A stretch of DNA of 64,000 nucleotides from Rhabdornis inornatus (Eukaryota > Chordata > Aves > Passeriformes > Rhabdornithidae). Positions 1-12,300 of this stretch are shown here, in pieces. How positions within the stretch are numbered: the first letter of the stretch is position 1; the number at the start of each line of letters is the position of its first letter. The stretch lies in the NCBI GenBank assembly GCA_013397075.1, contig VWZS01009726.1, forward strand, positions 512,643 through 576,642, read 5' to 3'. Under the pieces are notes generated by a model. The model searched no databases, had not been told where the DNA came from, and worked only from the letters and a program-made list of their open reading frames with translations. The translations under genes and the position numbers were made by a program.

Positions 1-2421
1 TACATGATTATGTAATACAATGTGATGTAATGTGAAACTACACCTGAAGTGGCTGAAAACCTGGCTAGTAAATGTGAGGTTCAGTTTGGCATAGATCTAC
101 AATGAGTATGTAAAAAAGCCAACAACCTCCCACATGCATGTGTAACTCAGGCTCTCAGGCCATGTATTTGAGTCTAACATTGTAATACAGGTTTTACTGT
201 AGATGGCTTTCAGCTTTGGGCACTGTGCTCCACTAGGTTGGACCCAACAGAGTAATTTTATTACTAAGAGAAGCAGCTTTGTGTGGAGCAAAAGGGAAAT
301 GAATCACTTCAGTGAGTAAGGATTTACATCTCTCTCTGTTTACCCTGTCTCCTACCCCACTAGCTCCTCAGAAGCCACAGATGGCTTTAACCCATACTGG
401 CCCTCAAGGATCCCCAGGCTGAGATATTTGTGTCCTGCTGATGCAGCTACCACCCAGATGTGCCCGTTTCTTCCCAGTAAGGCAAAGTGTAACATAAGTC
501 CTGTGAAAGTTATTCTATTCTCATTTAGACAACAATCTTCATAAAGAAATCTGTCTCTCTTCTAAATCCCTTTAACTTACAAAAGGAAAAAGTAAGCATA
601 AATCAAACCTAAGTTTAAATGACCTGGACATGGGCCTCACCAGGAAAATCTAAAATGGTTCTGTGGTCACAAGAACAATTTTCACTCCATGTTTCTGGAC
701 TTTGTAACACACCACCAAAAGCACTCGACATAGGGAAAATAAGATCTCTTAATGGAAATATTATAGAGTTGTAATTTGCTTAGGCAGCAGTTTCTGTAAA
801 AAGATTTCTTACTATTCTAAGGAAATGAAAAACGTGTGTTTTGGGTTCATATAAAAAGCACAGCCATTAGCAGAGAGAGGCCAGTAAACAGCAAGTGTGT
901 TTCAGCAAAAGCCTTGGTGTAGTGCTATTTTAAGGACAGCTGGATCCAAGTATAGACTGCTGTGCTGAAAGACTTTAGCAGACTTGTATGGGCAAGATGT
1001 TAGGTTGAAATGTAATGGATTATCAATATTAAACGTACTGAAACTGATTTAGGACAGACTTCACACTAGGATTGAGTTTCGTTGCCATTTACTTCAGCAT
1101 AATTTCCATGTCATCAAATTTTGTCTTTGCCCATGCTTCATTGTCATGGTACCATTAGACCAGCAAGCTCTGCAGAGGGACATTACCTTCACCTTAGCCT
1201 GTGCTCCAGATGCTCTTGCAGGCTAAAGGAACATTTTACACAAAATGGTAGATGGCTTGTTTCTCTCAGAGTACTCTCTGGATTACAGTCTGGAGGCTAA
1301 GGATAGATCTACTTGAGGAGCCAAAGTGCAGGGAAAGTTACATGCTTATTTACAGGATTTACTTAGTACATATTGAAGTGTGAAACCTCAGTGGATCTCT
1401 CTGAGAGAATTATATGGATTGCATTGCTGGCACAGTGGTAAGGCAGAAGCATAGAATTGTACACATTGAATTACACTTCCAAATACTTTGAAGTGTGCCA
1501 GATGAGTTAATATATACTAAATCACCATTTTTCTGTTATTAAATCCATTAGTTATCTTTCAAACAAATAATTTTGAGTAGGTCTTGGCCGCCATTGAACA
1601 GTTTTATGGAGGAAGAAATATTTAAACAGGATAAGTGACTTCAGGTGCAAGCCTTTTAAAAATACCTGAATATTCAAAATATTTTGAGCACTCACATTAA
1701 AAAAAAGTCAGATCTTAATATCTTGGGGCATATCTAATGCCCCAAAAATGAGTTTCCTGATGCTATAATTTTGTAACGACAAATTGGTGTCAGATCTTTC
1801 CAAAATCTAGCTCTGATGTTCAGTCTGAAACTGAATCCCTTTGCATTTTCAGCATATCCAGATTAAGCACTTAGGTCTGGTCTTTTTTTTTTTTTTAAGA
1901 GAGAGTGGCCCAGCTGAAATGCTTCGACAATAATTGAAACATGCCCAAGGTCAGAGTGCTGGTGAGGATCCAGGTTTCTAATTCTGACTCCTCTCTAATT
2001 TAAACCCCCTATCTGATTAATTTATTCAGAATAATGAAGGCTGAAGGCTAAATGGGCTTGTGGTCATTCCTGGAAAACAAGTTGGTTTGTTTGTTTTTTT
2101 TACTCGGAAGAATTTATATTCACCATGCTAGGAATTTAGACTGACTTGTATAATTTTGAACACTATTGTGTCAAGGAAATGGGAGGAGCCAAGAATTGCA
2201 CAGGATGTCTAATAAAGGAGATATGACAACTGAAAATCAGCTTAAAGGAGGATTGTCTAGCTTCAATATTCCTAGTTAATAGTGAGCACATTCATGTCAG
2301 ACAGCTAATGGTTTTCAATAGCAGCTCACTTGCACACCCACACAGCCCTAAGCAGTGTGCAGGCACCCTTCCTGGCATGTCTGCAGTCCTGCCAGGGCTG
2401 CACTCACAATGGGTTTCCCAT
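1..2421. other. Intergenic DNA, no gene seen
   Basis: AT-rich unique-looking DNA upstream of RAI14. Reading both strands I see no exon with convincing splice sites and no recognisable protein. The only small structures are a T14 run at 1883-1896 and a 9-bp hairpin (arms 1723-1731 and 1737-1745, loop 5). Short frames such as the 64-codon one on the minus strand at 97-291 resemble nothing I know. Confidence 0.6.
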
Positions 2422-2805
2422 TTACAAATGCATCGTGCCTGGTTGAAGCAATGCAGGACGAGCTGACCTGCCGTGTGAACTTTTCACGGTTGTTTTTGTG
2501 ATGTCTGGACGCTGTGGAATGTGTAAGTTTCCTGTTTCACCAGTGTACCATGACTTGCATTTTGGGCAGGGAAACATGTAAGCATAATTAGATGGTTGGC
2601 AACTACAATTCCCTTTGAAAATGCTGTCAAGATTTGTGCCTTTCATTTCTATTTTATTGGGGTGTATTAATCTGATACTGCTTGAGGCTAACTTGTCTAT
2701 TGAGTTAAGAATTTGGGAGTTTCTCAGCACACTGTTTAAGGATTGTATGTGCCTGTCTGTCCAGAATAAAAGTGATGCAGAAATTGTATGATTTTCACAA
2801 GTCAA
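2422..2805 (-). mobile_element. Decayed Penelope-like element, GIY-YIG endonuclease part
   Basis: The minus strand carries a 127-codon open frame whose residues 67-94 look like the GIY-YIG endonuclease domain at the C-terminus of Penelope-like retroelements (PLEs). YAY (74-76) stands for GIY, exactly 10 residues follow, then YTG (87-89) and ETGN. Two cysteines (C80, C83) sit in a CxxC between the two motifs, a feature of PLE endonucleases as opposed to most GIY-YIG nucleases. After residue 94 the resemblance becomes patchy: the catalytic Arg region is lost, and a later 'HFNxPGH'-like stretch appears in another frame (HCFNQAR), pointing to small deletions and a frameshift. No reverse-transcriptase part was recognised upstream (2806-3060). 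The family is largely extinct in birds, and ancient copies (Repbase Penelope1_Vert type) are known in amniotes. I infer a dead 3' fragment. The ATG at 2805 is not a meaningful start. Confidence 0.6.
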
Positions 2806-3822
2806 GCACCCTTAATTTTAAGCTAGTAAAAGATGTGATGTGTCATCTGGCTTCTTTGTAGTTTTCCTCTCAACTATGAAGATACACAGCTTTCAAATAC
2901 CCACTAGCAGCAGAGTCTAGGCTTTCATAACTCAAAAAACATGTGTGTTTTCCTACTGAGGGTGATGGGCTGAAAACAATGATTCTGCTTCCAAAGCAGC
3001 CTCCTCCTCTGTCGATGCTGCTGCTCTCCATGTCGAGGCTGAACTGAATCAATGTAAGGCCAATACATCATCGATCACCCTCTGGGCAGGCACAACAGGA
3101 TTCACAGCCTCAGGGGCTGTAGGAGAAGGACAAAGGGACTGACAAAGGGAAGGTCTGATGCTGGAGGCCAGCAGTTCGCTCCTCTAATTAGACTTACAAA
3201 TACCTGATTTTTTTAGAAACTGCAGACTGGGAACGCCCCTTTTCATCCACCTCTCCACTGGACGGGTATGAAATGCAGACTCCTATTGCCATTGCCCTTT
3301 ACATTTCTCAAAATAAGAGGACGCAAGAGAACTTGTAAGGACCTTAACAGCAAGTCTTCACGGGAGTTTTCTGGAGCCAGATAAGGATTTACTGCCCTGT
3401 TTGTGCTAGGGGAGGAGTATCACAGGCAGATTTATTTCAGTGCATCAGGATTTTTTCTCTATGCCGACTCTGATTGCGTTGAATAGGCAGAGAAGTTTTG
3501 CTAAATTGCTTTTCCAGAATATCAAGGAAGAAATTAAAAAACTAATAGGCACAATGAAGATATACTACTAACTTACCTTCAGTCTCTTTCAAAGCACTCA
3601 TAGATGAGCTCCTAAAGCCAGCCCGTGAGAGCTGCTTGATGGCTGTTGACAGGAATGTACATTGACACCCACAAAACCCAGGATGACTTTTCTTTATTTT
3701 TCTCCTTTCATGTCATGATAGTTTCCCTTTTTCTGCCACTATATTCAATAGAGATGCCTATTTTACTTAATCTTTAAAACGTGTTTTCTCTTTTCCATTG
3801 GTCAGTTCTAGACACATATCAG
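2806..3822. other. Intergenic DNA, no gene seen
   Basis: No recognisable exon or repeat. If the Penelope-like fragment extended 5' (minus strand) its reverse transcriptase would fall here, but none of the frames shows RT-like motifs. Confidence 0.5.
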
Positions 3823-5015
3823 CATAGAATCTCATAATGGTTTGGGTTGGAAGGGATGTTAAAGACCATCTCATTTCCAACCCTACTGCCATGGGCAGGG
3901 ATGCCTTTCAGCAGACCAGGTTGTGAAGACTTGTGAAAAGTCCTGGTCCAGATTTCTTGTAGGTACTTATAGGGACTGGAAGGTGCTACGAGGCCTCCCG
4001 AGTGACTCCTCCTCTCAAGGCTGAACAGCCCCACCTTAGACTGTCTTCACAGGTGAGGTGCTCCAGCCCCCTGATCACCTTTGTGGCACTTCTCAGGATT
4101 TGCTCTATGCTGTTCCTGTGCAGGGACCCCAGCTCTGGATGCAGTGCTCCAGGTGTGTCTCAGCAGAGCAGAGCAGAGCAGAGCAGAGGGGCAGAATCCC
4201 CTCCCTGCCCTGCTGCCCACGGGGCTCTGGGTGAAGCCCAGGGTGAGACTGGTTTTCTGGGCTGTGAGTGCACATGTTGCTGTGTCACGTTGAACTTCTC
4301 GTCAACCAACAGCCCCAAGTCCTTCTTCCCACATCTGCCCTGAATGAAATCATGTTGCCTGTCACAAATCACCTCCTTATTTTCCATGTGACTTAGCATA
4401 ATTTCTGGGAGGATCTGCACCATGATCTTGCCAAGTACCAGGTGAGACTGACCAATATTTAGTTCCCGGTTCTTCCTTATTTCCCATTTTAAAATATGTG
4501 GGTTATCTTTCCCATTTTCCAGTCAGTGGGAATTTCACAGGACTGCCACAATTACCCAAAAATAATAGACAGCTACTTAGTCACTTCATCTGACAGATCC
4601 CTCAGGACCCACAGATGCATCTCAGCGGGCCCCATGGACTTGTGCACCTTCACATTCCTTAGATGTTCTTGGACCTCATCTTGTCCTGCAGCAGATGGTT
4701 CTTCACTCTCCCAATCCTCGCTTTTTCCTTCTGTGAGTCAGGAAGTGTGGCTGGAGCACCTGCTGATGAAGATTGAGGCAAAAAAAGTTGAGTACCTCAG
4801 CCTTCCCCATATCTTGTGTAACCAGTTCTCCTGTTTTCTTCTGGAGAGGCCTCACATTTTCCCTAGTCTTCATCACTGATGTACCTGCAGAAGCTTCTCT
4901 TGTTGCACTTGATAACCCTTTAATTCTATCAGGGCTTTGGTTTCCCTAATCCAATACCTGGCTTCTCAGGCCATCTCTCTGTACTCCTGCCAGGCTAAGG
5001 GAATCTTCATTTCAG
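3823..5015 (-). mobile_element. CR1 LINE, long 5'-truncated copy
   Basis: The plus strand opens with a CATAGAATC-type start followed by a 'ggttggaagggatgttaaagacca'-like block, the complement of the CR1 3' end, so the element points to the minus strand with its 3' tail at 3823. The body continues through 'ctggatgcagtgctccaggtg' and 'caagtaccaggtgagactgacc', typical CR1 sequence reaching into the end of the reverse-transcriptase ORF. The copy is about 1.2 kb, frames are interrupted, and the 5' boundary (about 5015) is estimated by eye. It is an older subfamily than the copies at 9.0 and 57.9 kb. Confidence 0.85.
4163..4187. repeat. (GCAGA)5 pentamer expansion inside CR1
   Basis: Five perfect GCAGA units lie inside the CR1 copy. 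The matching place in the CR1 at 38.1 kb has about two units, so this is a local slippage expansion. Confidence 0.8.
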
Positions 5016-8000
5016 GTTCAGGTTGATCATGTTTACATAAACCAAATATATCCACAGCTCAAAAATGCATACACAGCTCAATTTTTAGGGCAGAGTTACA
5101 GATATTTCCTACTTTCCTGGTGGCAAGGCCAGCATTAAGAGTCCCTAATATACTCTCTGCTGGGATGTGAGCTCACAGCTTCCCCAGCTGAGCTGATAGA
5201 ATTGGTTGGGAGGCCATGCTATACACATTTTTGCAGTATTGGAAATTATAGAAAAGTATTGGAAAGTATAGGAAAATATCTAATTATATTTGGAAATTAT
5301 CTCAGTAAAATCTTCTCTGCTTTTCAAGGTCAGAACATTTTTTCATTCCAGTGTGGAAGTTTTCCTTGAAAATGACCTTTGTATTTTTATAGCTGATCCA
5401 GATCAGGGGTATCATCAGCTTAAGAGTTTCCAAACATGCTCTCCCAACCCCTTCTCCTCCTCCCAGGCTACCAGCAGTCTGCAAAAACTTGTAACAGCCA
5501 CAGAGGGATCTTTTACTTAAGGCTGTGCAGGAGAATTTTCTGATGCAGTCTCTAGCTAGTATCATACACATTCTGCTTATCTACCCAGGATGAAAACTAG
5601 GAAATCCCAGTTTAGATTTAAATTCCTAAGCAACTTCTTTTTGTTGACTTTGAAAAAGAAACTACATTTGAGTGACATCTGTAGAGGAATTAGAGAGGTT
5701 CTCCAGTGTTGTCTGTCAATACTTGCACATTTTTATTATTGCTTTAAAAACCATTTTTAGAACACTTGGACTTAACCACAGCCATCAAGTATTTGTCTCT
5801 CCCAGATTATTACTCCTTAGAGGCAGAGGATGGACTGATGGAGGCAGATCTCAGCCTATGGAAAGGACCAGGAATTGTGCCTTAGAGATCCAAGTTAATC
5901 ACAGCACCCAAATTGCAATGATTTTTATCAGCAACTGGGTATGAACATGAGGTTTCTATCAAAAATCTTCTTTAGAAACATCAGCTCTACAATATAAAGC
6001 TCCTCATTGTTGGGGTAGTCATATTTGGGTGTAACTCTAGATGTATTAATTAAAACATAGTCTTCAAAAAAGATCAGTTCATGATCAGCAGCCTAGAAAA
6101 GCTCATTGTGAAGGCTGCCCTCTCTGCCACAGTTCTTGGGAAGAAATAAGGGATGGAAGGAGAGAGAGGGAAGGAGAAGAGAGAGGCAGTATCAAAACAA
6201 GTGTGGGAGAAACAGACAAACAGAAAGGAATAAACCCCACAGGGAAAAGAAAATACAGATCATGGAAGAGGGCAAAGGGATGAAGCGGGGGGTGTAAAGG
6301 AAAAAATTCAGACAAACAGAGAGCAAATGGGCTGGAGACTGAAAGACAAAAGGTGTGGGGGAGAGTGGTGAAGAGGAGGAACTAGAGTATCTTGTTCAAT
6401 CAATTATTGTTGTTACTAACGGAAATATTTTAAAAAACCCTGATGGATGCAAGGTCCTCTCAAAAATTTACGCATGTAGTCTGGGAGGGCTTTGAATGTA
6501 TTTAGATGAATGGCTATTGTACTCTGATCAGGGAGGAGAACTGTTAGCATAAATCGTGTTTAATGGCTGGTCTTGACACTAGTAAGGATATCCTGCATAC
6601 CTGAGTTATAGCTCTGAGGAAATAGATTTTGAAAGAATGTTATACACCGCAATTCCAGTTTAATAGACACAACCTATATAGCCAACAGAAACATTGGAAT
6701 GTCCTTCTTATAATCTTTTGTTATGGATTTCAAGTCATCTCAGAGCAACAAAATCATAACTTGTGCTCCTATGGATGAACATTTTAATTAAACATAAATT
6801 GGTCCCATTGATTAGCTATCTATAGAGTCTCAACCTGCTACTACTTGGAGGTATGATGAGAAGCACCCAGTCTTTTAAGCACATTTTCAGAGCACTTCTG
6901 TAGCAGGGAAAGGAAAACCTTAGAACGTTGCATTTATATGAACTCAAAAGATTGAAGAATATGACTATGTGTTGGAGTGCTTTTGACTAGACATAATACA
7001 CACCACCACAGGTTTTAGGTATTTTTCTGTCATTTATGCATCACATTCTTATAATGTGTTCTATTTTAATATAACTATTTTCTTGAGATGAAGCTCCCTA
7101 AGTAAATGTTTCCAAGACAGGTCCTTAACTGATTTTAATATCATTATCAGTTCTGACCATCCGTGTTTTTTAATTCTAATTCCATAAATGAATGTCTGTC
7201 CTTTGAGAATTTCAAGAACCAGAAAGTAACAGAGCCTCTTCTGTAGTTTCAGACTGAATACTCTAACAATTATTAATTGATGGAATATGCAGTAAAAAAA
7301 ATTCTTATTGATGGCATAATTTATAAGGATAATTTTCTTTTGCTAAAAAGTATTATAACATTTCTGTGCAAAGATGTGGCTGGCTTAGCTGTGTGCTTAG
7401 CCAGTATTGAGCTGGTCTTTGGTGATGCAACCTAACTCAAAGAACAAGTACATAATCAGATAAGTAGCTCTGTGTTAATGGTACATCAAGATTTTGGATT
7501 ATTAGGGTTTCCACTTAATTTATTTTGTTTTGAAGACCATAGATTCCAAGTTGGTAAGTAAAGAGAATTAAAAACCCACAACCAATGAAAAGCAGCTTTC
7601 AAATCTGCCATCCATATTGGTATGGCTGGAATGCTGGTGAAGGATATAGTCAGGAATTTAGGATTCAGTGCTTACTCAGCTTTTGTTAGCACTCCCATAA
7701 TTAGCTTTAATAATTAGATAATACCTAAGGATCCAGCCTTTAGTGTTACTGGGAGCTGTAACCATGTAAATGGAAGCAGAGCTGGCTCCTCAATCAGAGC
7801 CCTATGGTATCAGCTAAAGGAAAGAATGGAGCACATGGACAGGTTCTTATTTGCACCAAGGCCAGAAAAGCAGTGAAAATGTAATGGATCCGCTTTGAAG
7901 GAATTTAAAATATAGTAGACGATACAAGTCATGCCTGTAAATGAGAAGATAATCTGTTGTGTTAGATTAAACTGGCACTAAATTAAGATTTTGTAATTTT

Positions 8001-8217
8001 TTCATGAAGTTCTTGATGAATAAATATCCTCAGAAAATAAAAGTGTTGATGTTAAATACAATTCCATATACAGCAAGAAGCCCACAAAGCAGAACTCTGT
8101 GCTAATCTCCTTATCCTGAGACTGATCACAAATGGACAGTAAACTGAAGAGAAGAGACTGTTCTCTGACTATCTAGAGAGGAAGAAGAGGGAAAAAAAAC
8201 ACGAAACAAAATACAAA
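5016..8217. other. Intergenic DNA, no gene seen
   Basis: AT-rich sequence with no recognisable exon or mobile element apart from the purine tract at 6129-6385. Some stretches around 6.4-7.6 kb are rich in TAAT and homeobox-like cores and could hold conserved non-coding elements, which cannot be judged without alignment. Confidence 0.5.
6129..6385. repeat. Purine-rich (GA) low-complexity tract
   Basis: About 250 bp that are overwhelmingly A and G on the plus strand (gggaaggagaagagagag-like runs), with few pyrimidines. It has no repeating unit and looks like a diverged polypurine tract. Confidence 0.7.
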
Positions 8218-8420
8218 NNNNNNNNNNNNNNNNNNNNNNNNNNNNNNNNNNNNNNNNNNNNNNNNNNNNNNNNNNNNNNNNNNNNNNNNNNNNNNNNNNN
8301 NNNNNNNNNNNNNNNNNNNNNNNNNNNNNNNNNNNNNNNNNNNNNNNNNNNNNNNNNNNNAACCCGAAACAAAATACAAAACACAAACCAAACCAAAACG
8401 ACCAAAAAGAGTCCCAAACC
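8190..8420. repeat. A/C-rich tandem-like tract interrupted by a 143-N assembly gap
   Basis: N bases fill 8218-8360. The 16-mer CGAAACAAAATACAAA ends at 8217 on the left and recurs at 8364-8379 on the right, embedded in AAACC/AAAC-type sequence. The assembly therefore broke inside a short repeat, and the gap length may be wrong: the two flanks may even overlap. Confidence 0.85.
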
Positions 8421-9010
8421 AAACAAAAGCATAAACAGCTACAAATTGTATAATATTTCTTACTGATGTCAGGTAAAAATTGCAACATAATTAAGGATTT
8501 TTTTAAAACAAATTTTTAAGTTCAGTTATGTCTTTCTTGAGGAACATCACATTACTCACTAACCTGCTGGTCTAGTGAAGCACAAAACCATTCCTGATGG
8601 ATAAATGCTTCTTTGGATACCAGGTGTATACAGAATTTTTGTGCTACTTTGTGGATTAAATTCCTCTGAATACTGATGACAATCTCACTCCATCATGAGC
8701 TGAACTGAGACTTAAATGCCTATTGGCATGGTGTGGATTCAATTTAATTTGATACAACTCTCATGAATGTATACCATGCAATCCTCCCTCCTCACATGCA
8801 GAGAGAGAATTTGGACAGGTATTTGCTATAGTGTATAAGATAAAGGGAATGTCCTAGTTCTGGTTCCTAAACTGAGTTAAAGTAATCGCATTTGGCAGAA
8901 GTCAGGAAGCTTGTACTGTGTCTGCATTAACATTGTCATTTGGTGTGGCTACTGAGTTAACCTCCCATCATTTTGGTTTGACTTGAAGAGCAACTTCAGT
9001 GCATATGAAT

Positions 9011-9325
9011 CAGAATCACAGAATCTCAGAATCACAGATTTACAGAATCAGCTGAACTGCAAGGGACCCTCAAGGATCACTGAGTCCAACTCCTCACCCT
9101 GCACAGCACACCCCAGGAGTCACACCATGTCCCTGAGAGCATTGTCCAAACACTTCTTGAGCTCTGTCAGGCTGTGCTGTGACCACTGCCCTGGGAGCCT
9201 GTTCCAGTACCCAGCCACCCTCTGGGGAAGAACCTTTTCCTGATATCCAACCTAAACCTCCCCTGACACAACTCCAGGCCATTCCCTCAGACCCTGTCAC
9301 TGGTCACCACAGAGATCAATTAGAT
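9011..9325 (-). mobile_element. CR1 LINE, short 3' fragment
   Basis: It begins on the plus strand with repeated CAGAATCACAG/CAGAATCTCAG (the complement of the CR1 ATTCTGTG tail), then 'ctgaactgcaagggaccctc', 'gtgaccactgccctgggagcc' and 'gaaccttttcctgatatcc', a common songbird-type CR1 3' UTR. The 3' tail is at 9011 and the 5' truncation near 9325. About 315 bp, same family as the copies at 18.0-18.4 and 57.8 kb. Confidence 0.9.
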
Positions 9326-12300
9326 TCAGAAGAAGCTCCATCCCAAATGCCTGTTAAACAATCCAGCTCCTTGGAGAAATGGAAGGAGGAGAGTACAGGG
9401 GTCTGAATCAGCAATTCGCTCTTTGGATGTCTTTGAATCACCTGCCTTGGGGACAGTTTGCTCAGGGGACAAGGCCAAATGTTGTCTGAAGGAAAAACTC
9501 CCGACTGGTGTTGTGAAACTATGGGGACTTAAGCCTCAAATGTATTGCTAAAGCAGGCATTGGCAGTAATTTTCCCAGCCGGGAAGGTGTATCTCACTGA
9601 GCCCTGCTATGCATTGTATAATATTCATTCCTCACTGATGGAAAAAAGGTCTGATTTGACATATTTTGAAGGACAGCATGTGAGACACTCAAGTTCCTGA
9701 AACAGCACAGTCTTAGGAAAGTATGGTGTGGAGAAAGAGCAGTGAAGGGAAGTTCAAAAGCTGCATGAAAGCTCTGGCAGAAATAAAAGTGAACATGAAA
9801 TTCAAAGGCAAGACTGCCATTACAAAGGGAATTTCTCATTCCATGAATTAGATTAATAAAAGCCCTCAGGGCAAAGGGACCTATTTGCTTTCTCCAGAAA
9901 ATATAGTACTTCAAACAAATCTCTCAAAGCACTGGCTGTGTTGAAGGTACCAGAGACTGGTACCAGAGACTGAATCTTCACCAGTCTGCCTCTCATTCCA
10001 ACCAGACACTATCTCACTGCAGCCTTTGAATTATGCATCCCCCAGATATAATAATGGTGAATGTGATTCCAATTTCATTCTACATACTACTTCATATACA
10101 CACTGAACTTAGAATACCAGATGCAGGATTCTGGAATAAATAGCAAGGCTGAATTTCAGAGTGATTTAATGAAATTGTGATGTTTTGACCTGAACTGAAA
10201 CTTGTTGGATATCTAGTGAGAGAAGGAGAAGTTTATGAAACTTGATCCAAAAGGCAGAACAGCAGAGGCTAAGACTTTTGCCCAGCAGGAAATCAGTTCT
10301 GGACAGAGATCAAGTATGGGCCCAGATAATGAGAGAAAATAAAAATATATCCAAAATCTCCACAGAGATTTTAGCATCTTCATTTAAAATATTTGCAAGT
10401 AATAACTTTAGTTACTATAAATTAACCATTTAGCGTTCCGGTTTAAATATGGTTTCTCAGGGATTGCTGCCTAGAGAAAATTAAGTTATGGAGTTTGGAA
10501 GGCTCATTTTATAAAAGGGGGAAGGTGACCTACACTTCTTTTAAAATAAAATGACAGAAAATTATCTTTTAAGAACCATTTTGCAAGCTTTCATGTGCAC
10601 AAATATCCTCAAGTCTCTTCCTTTCTTTGAATTTTCTATAGAAAAACCTCTTGGTTTCGCAAATGATTGCAAAACCAAATACTGAAAAAAGGCAATAAAA
10701 TTATTTTAAGGTACTTGGTTTTTATTTCATTCCAACAATCATCAACTATCTAATGTTCATAGAAAAAAAAAGTGTACTGTATCCATCTGTTTCCACTCTT
10801 CAGCATCCAATTGCAGCTATAATTTTGTTACTCAGCTACTTAAAATGCAATTGACAACATCCTTAATGCTAATATGTATGCACTGTTTATTTGCAAAGAT
10901 ATGTGTTTTCAAATTGCAGAGTAAAATAAAATGACAAACAAGTACCCAAGCAAGCAATTCTTTCTTAATTATTTTTGTGCTTTATTATTACATTTTATTG
11001 TAAATGGTTCCATTTCTTCCAGTAATAATTTCAATCTGAGGCTATGGTTTCTTGTCTTTTATTTTTAAATGTACTTAAAAATTGATTAATAAACTGTATC
11101 CATATCTCTCAGTAATTGTATTCTTACTTTCAGGGCATCAGAAGTAGGGCAGCTGATTAGAAACAAATGTTCCAAGTATCTTTAATGTATTTAACGGTTC
11201 TTATTAATCCTGAAAATTGAAGGAATTGAAAGCAGCACTAGACTGTCAGCCGGGCTCTCACTGTCACAACCTGCAAGAACAGACTTTGGTGTCCAGGGCA
11301 AAAGCTAACAGGTTCCAGAGTCAGCCTCTGTATTTCCTTAGAGGCCAGGATCACCAGAACCTTTTGTAAAATCAGATCTCTCTGTATAAGTGGTACCTTT
11401 GAAAAAAGAGGAAAAAAAAGATTTTTTTCTCATTTCTTGGGCAGCAGTTCAAACTCAAAAAAAAAGTTCTTTCCTCATAAAGAACTGGTAGGAGCAAATT
11501 GAAATCTGTGCATTTTGTTTATTGAAAGACAACATTAAGACACTCGAAGATTTTGCTGATCCCAGTGAGCAGTTGAAGGTAAGAGCCTTAACTTCTAGGA
11601 ACTCTGCATACCATCCCATACTGCATAACAGCCCATGGTTTCAAGGTAATTCTTAATGGATTTGGGCATAGCTAGGCACCTCTCAGCACAAGCAGAATCT
11701 GCCTTAAATTGCAGCACATCTAACCTGGCATCAGATCAGCACATCTACCACAGGGTGTTTACGCTGATGTGCACAAGGGACCTAACGGTTCCTAGAAAAT
11801 AAAGGCTTGTGGTATGTTTGGTGTAATTGGAAAGCAGCAGATGGGTTTGTGTTTCTCTGACTGGTAGAGAAGGGTAGTATTTGGCCTAGACTCATCACAG
11901 ACCCATGAATCTCCAACTGGTCATGAAGGATGGGTGAGAGTGTGTGGGAAGAAGGATGGAGTGGCTGGCCAGTGACCACTGACCATTTGACACAGCCCTC
12001 ACAGAGGATGATCTGATCCTGTGGATCATTCCACGGCAGGCAAGTTATTTCTTCCCTCAAGGCCAGAGGAGCCTGCTAAACAGATGAACTGAAGCTACTT
12101 TGGCATTAGGCAGTGAAGTGCCTGAGACTGACTATTCAAGCAAAAGATTAAGCGCATAGTGTAAAACTGTGAGAATACAGGATATTTCAGCAATGCATTG
12201 TACAGATTCATAATATTGCATGTGAGAAAAATTCTACTAGACAGAAGAAATCACTTTAAAGTAGTATCATCTCAAGAAAGCATGCATGATTTCTATCGAG

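Noticed and set aside
1723..1745. 9-bp hairpin TTGGGGCAT / ATGCCCCAA
   Set aside because: Such short stems are expected by chance in this length of DNA.
8126..8488. 120-codon minus-strand frame
   Set aside because: Most of it is unknown residues from the N gap; the remainder is low-complexity.
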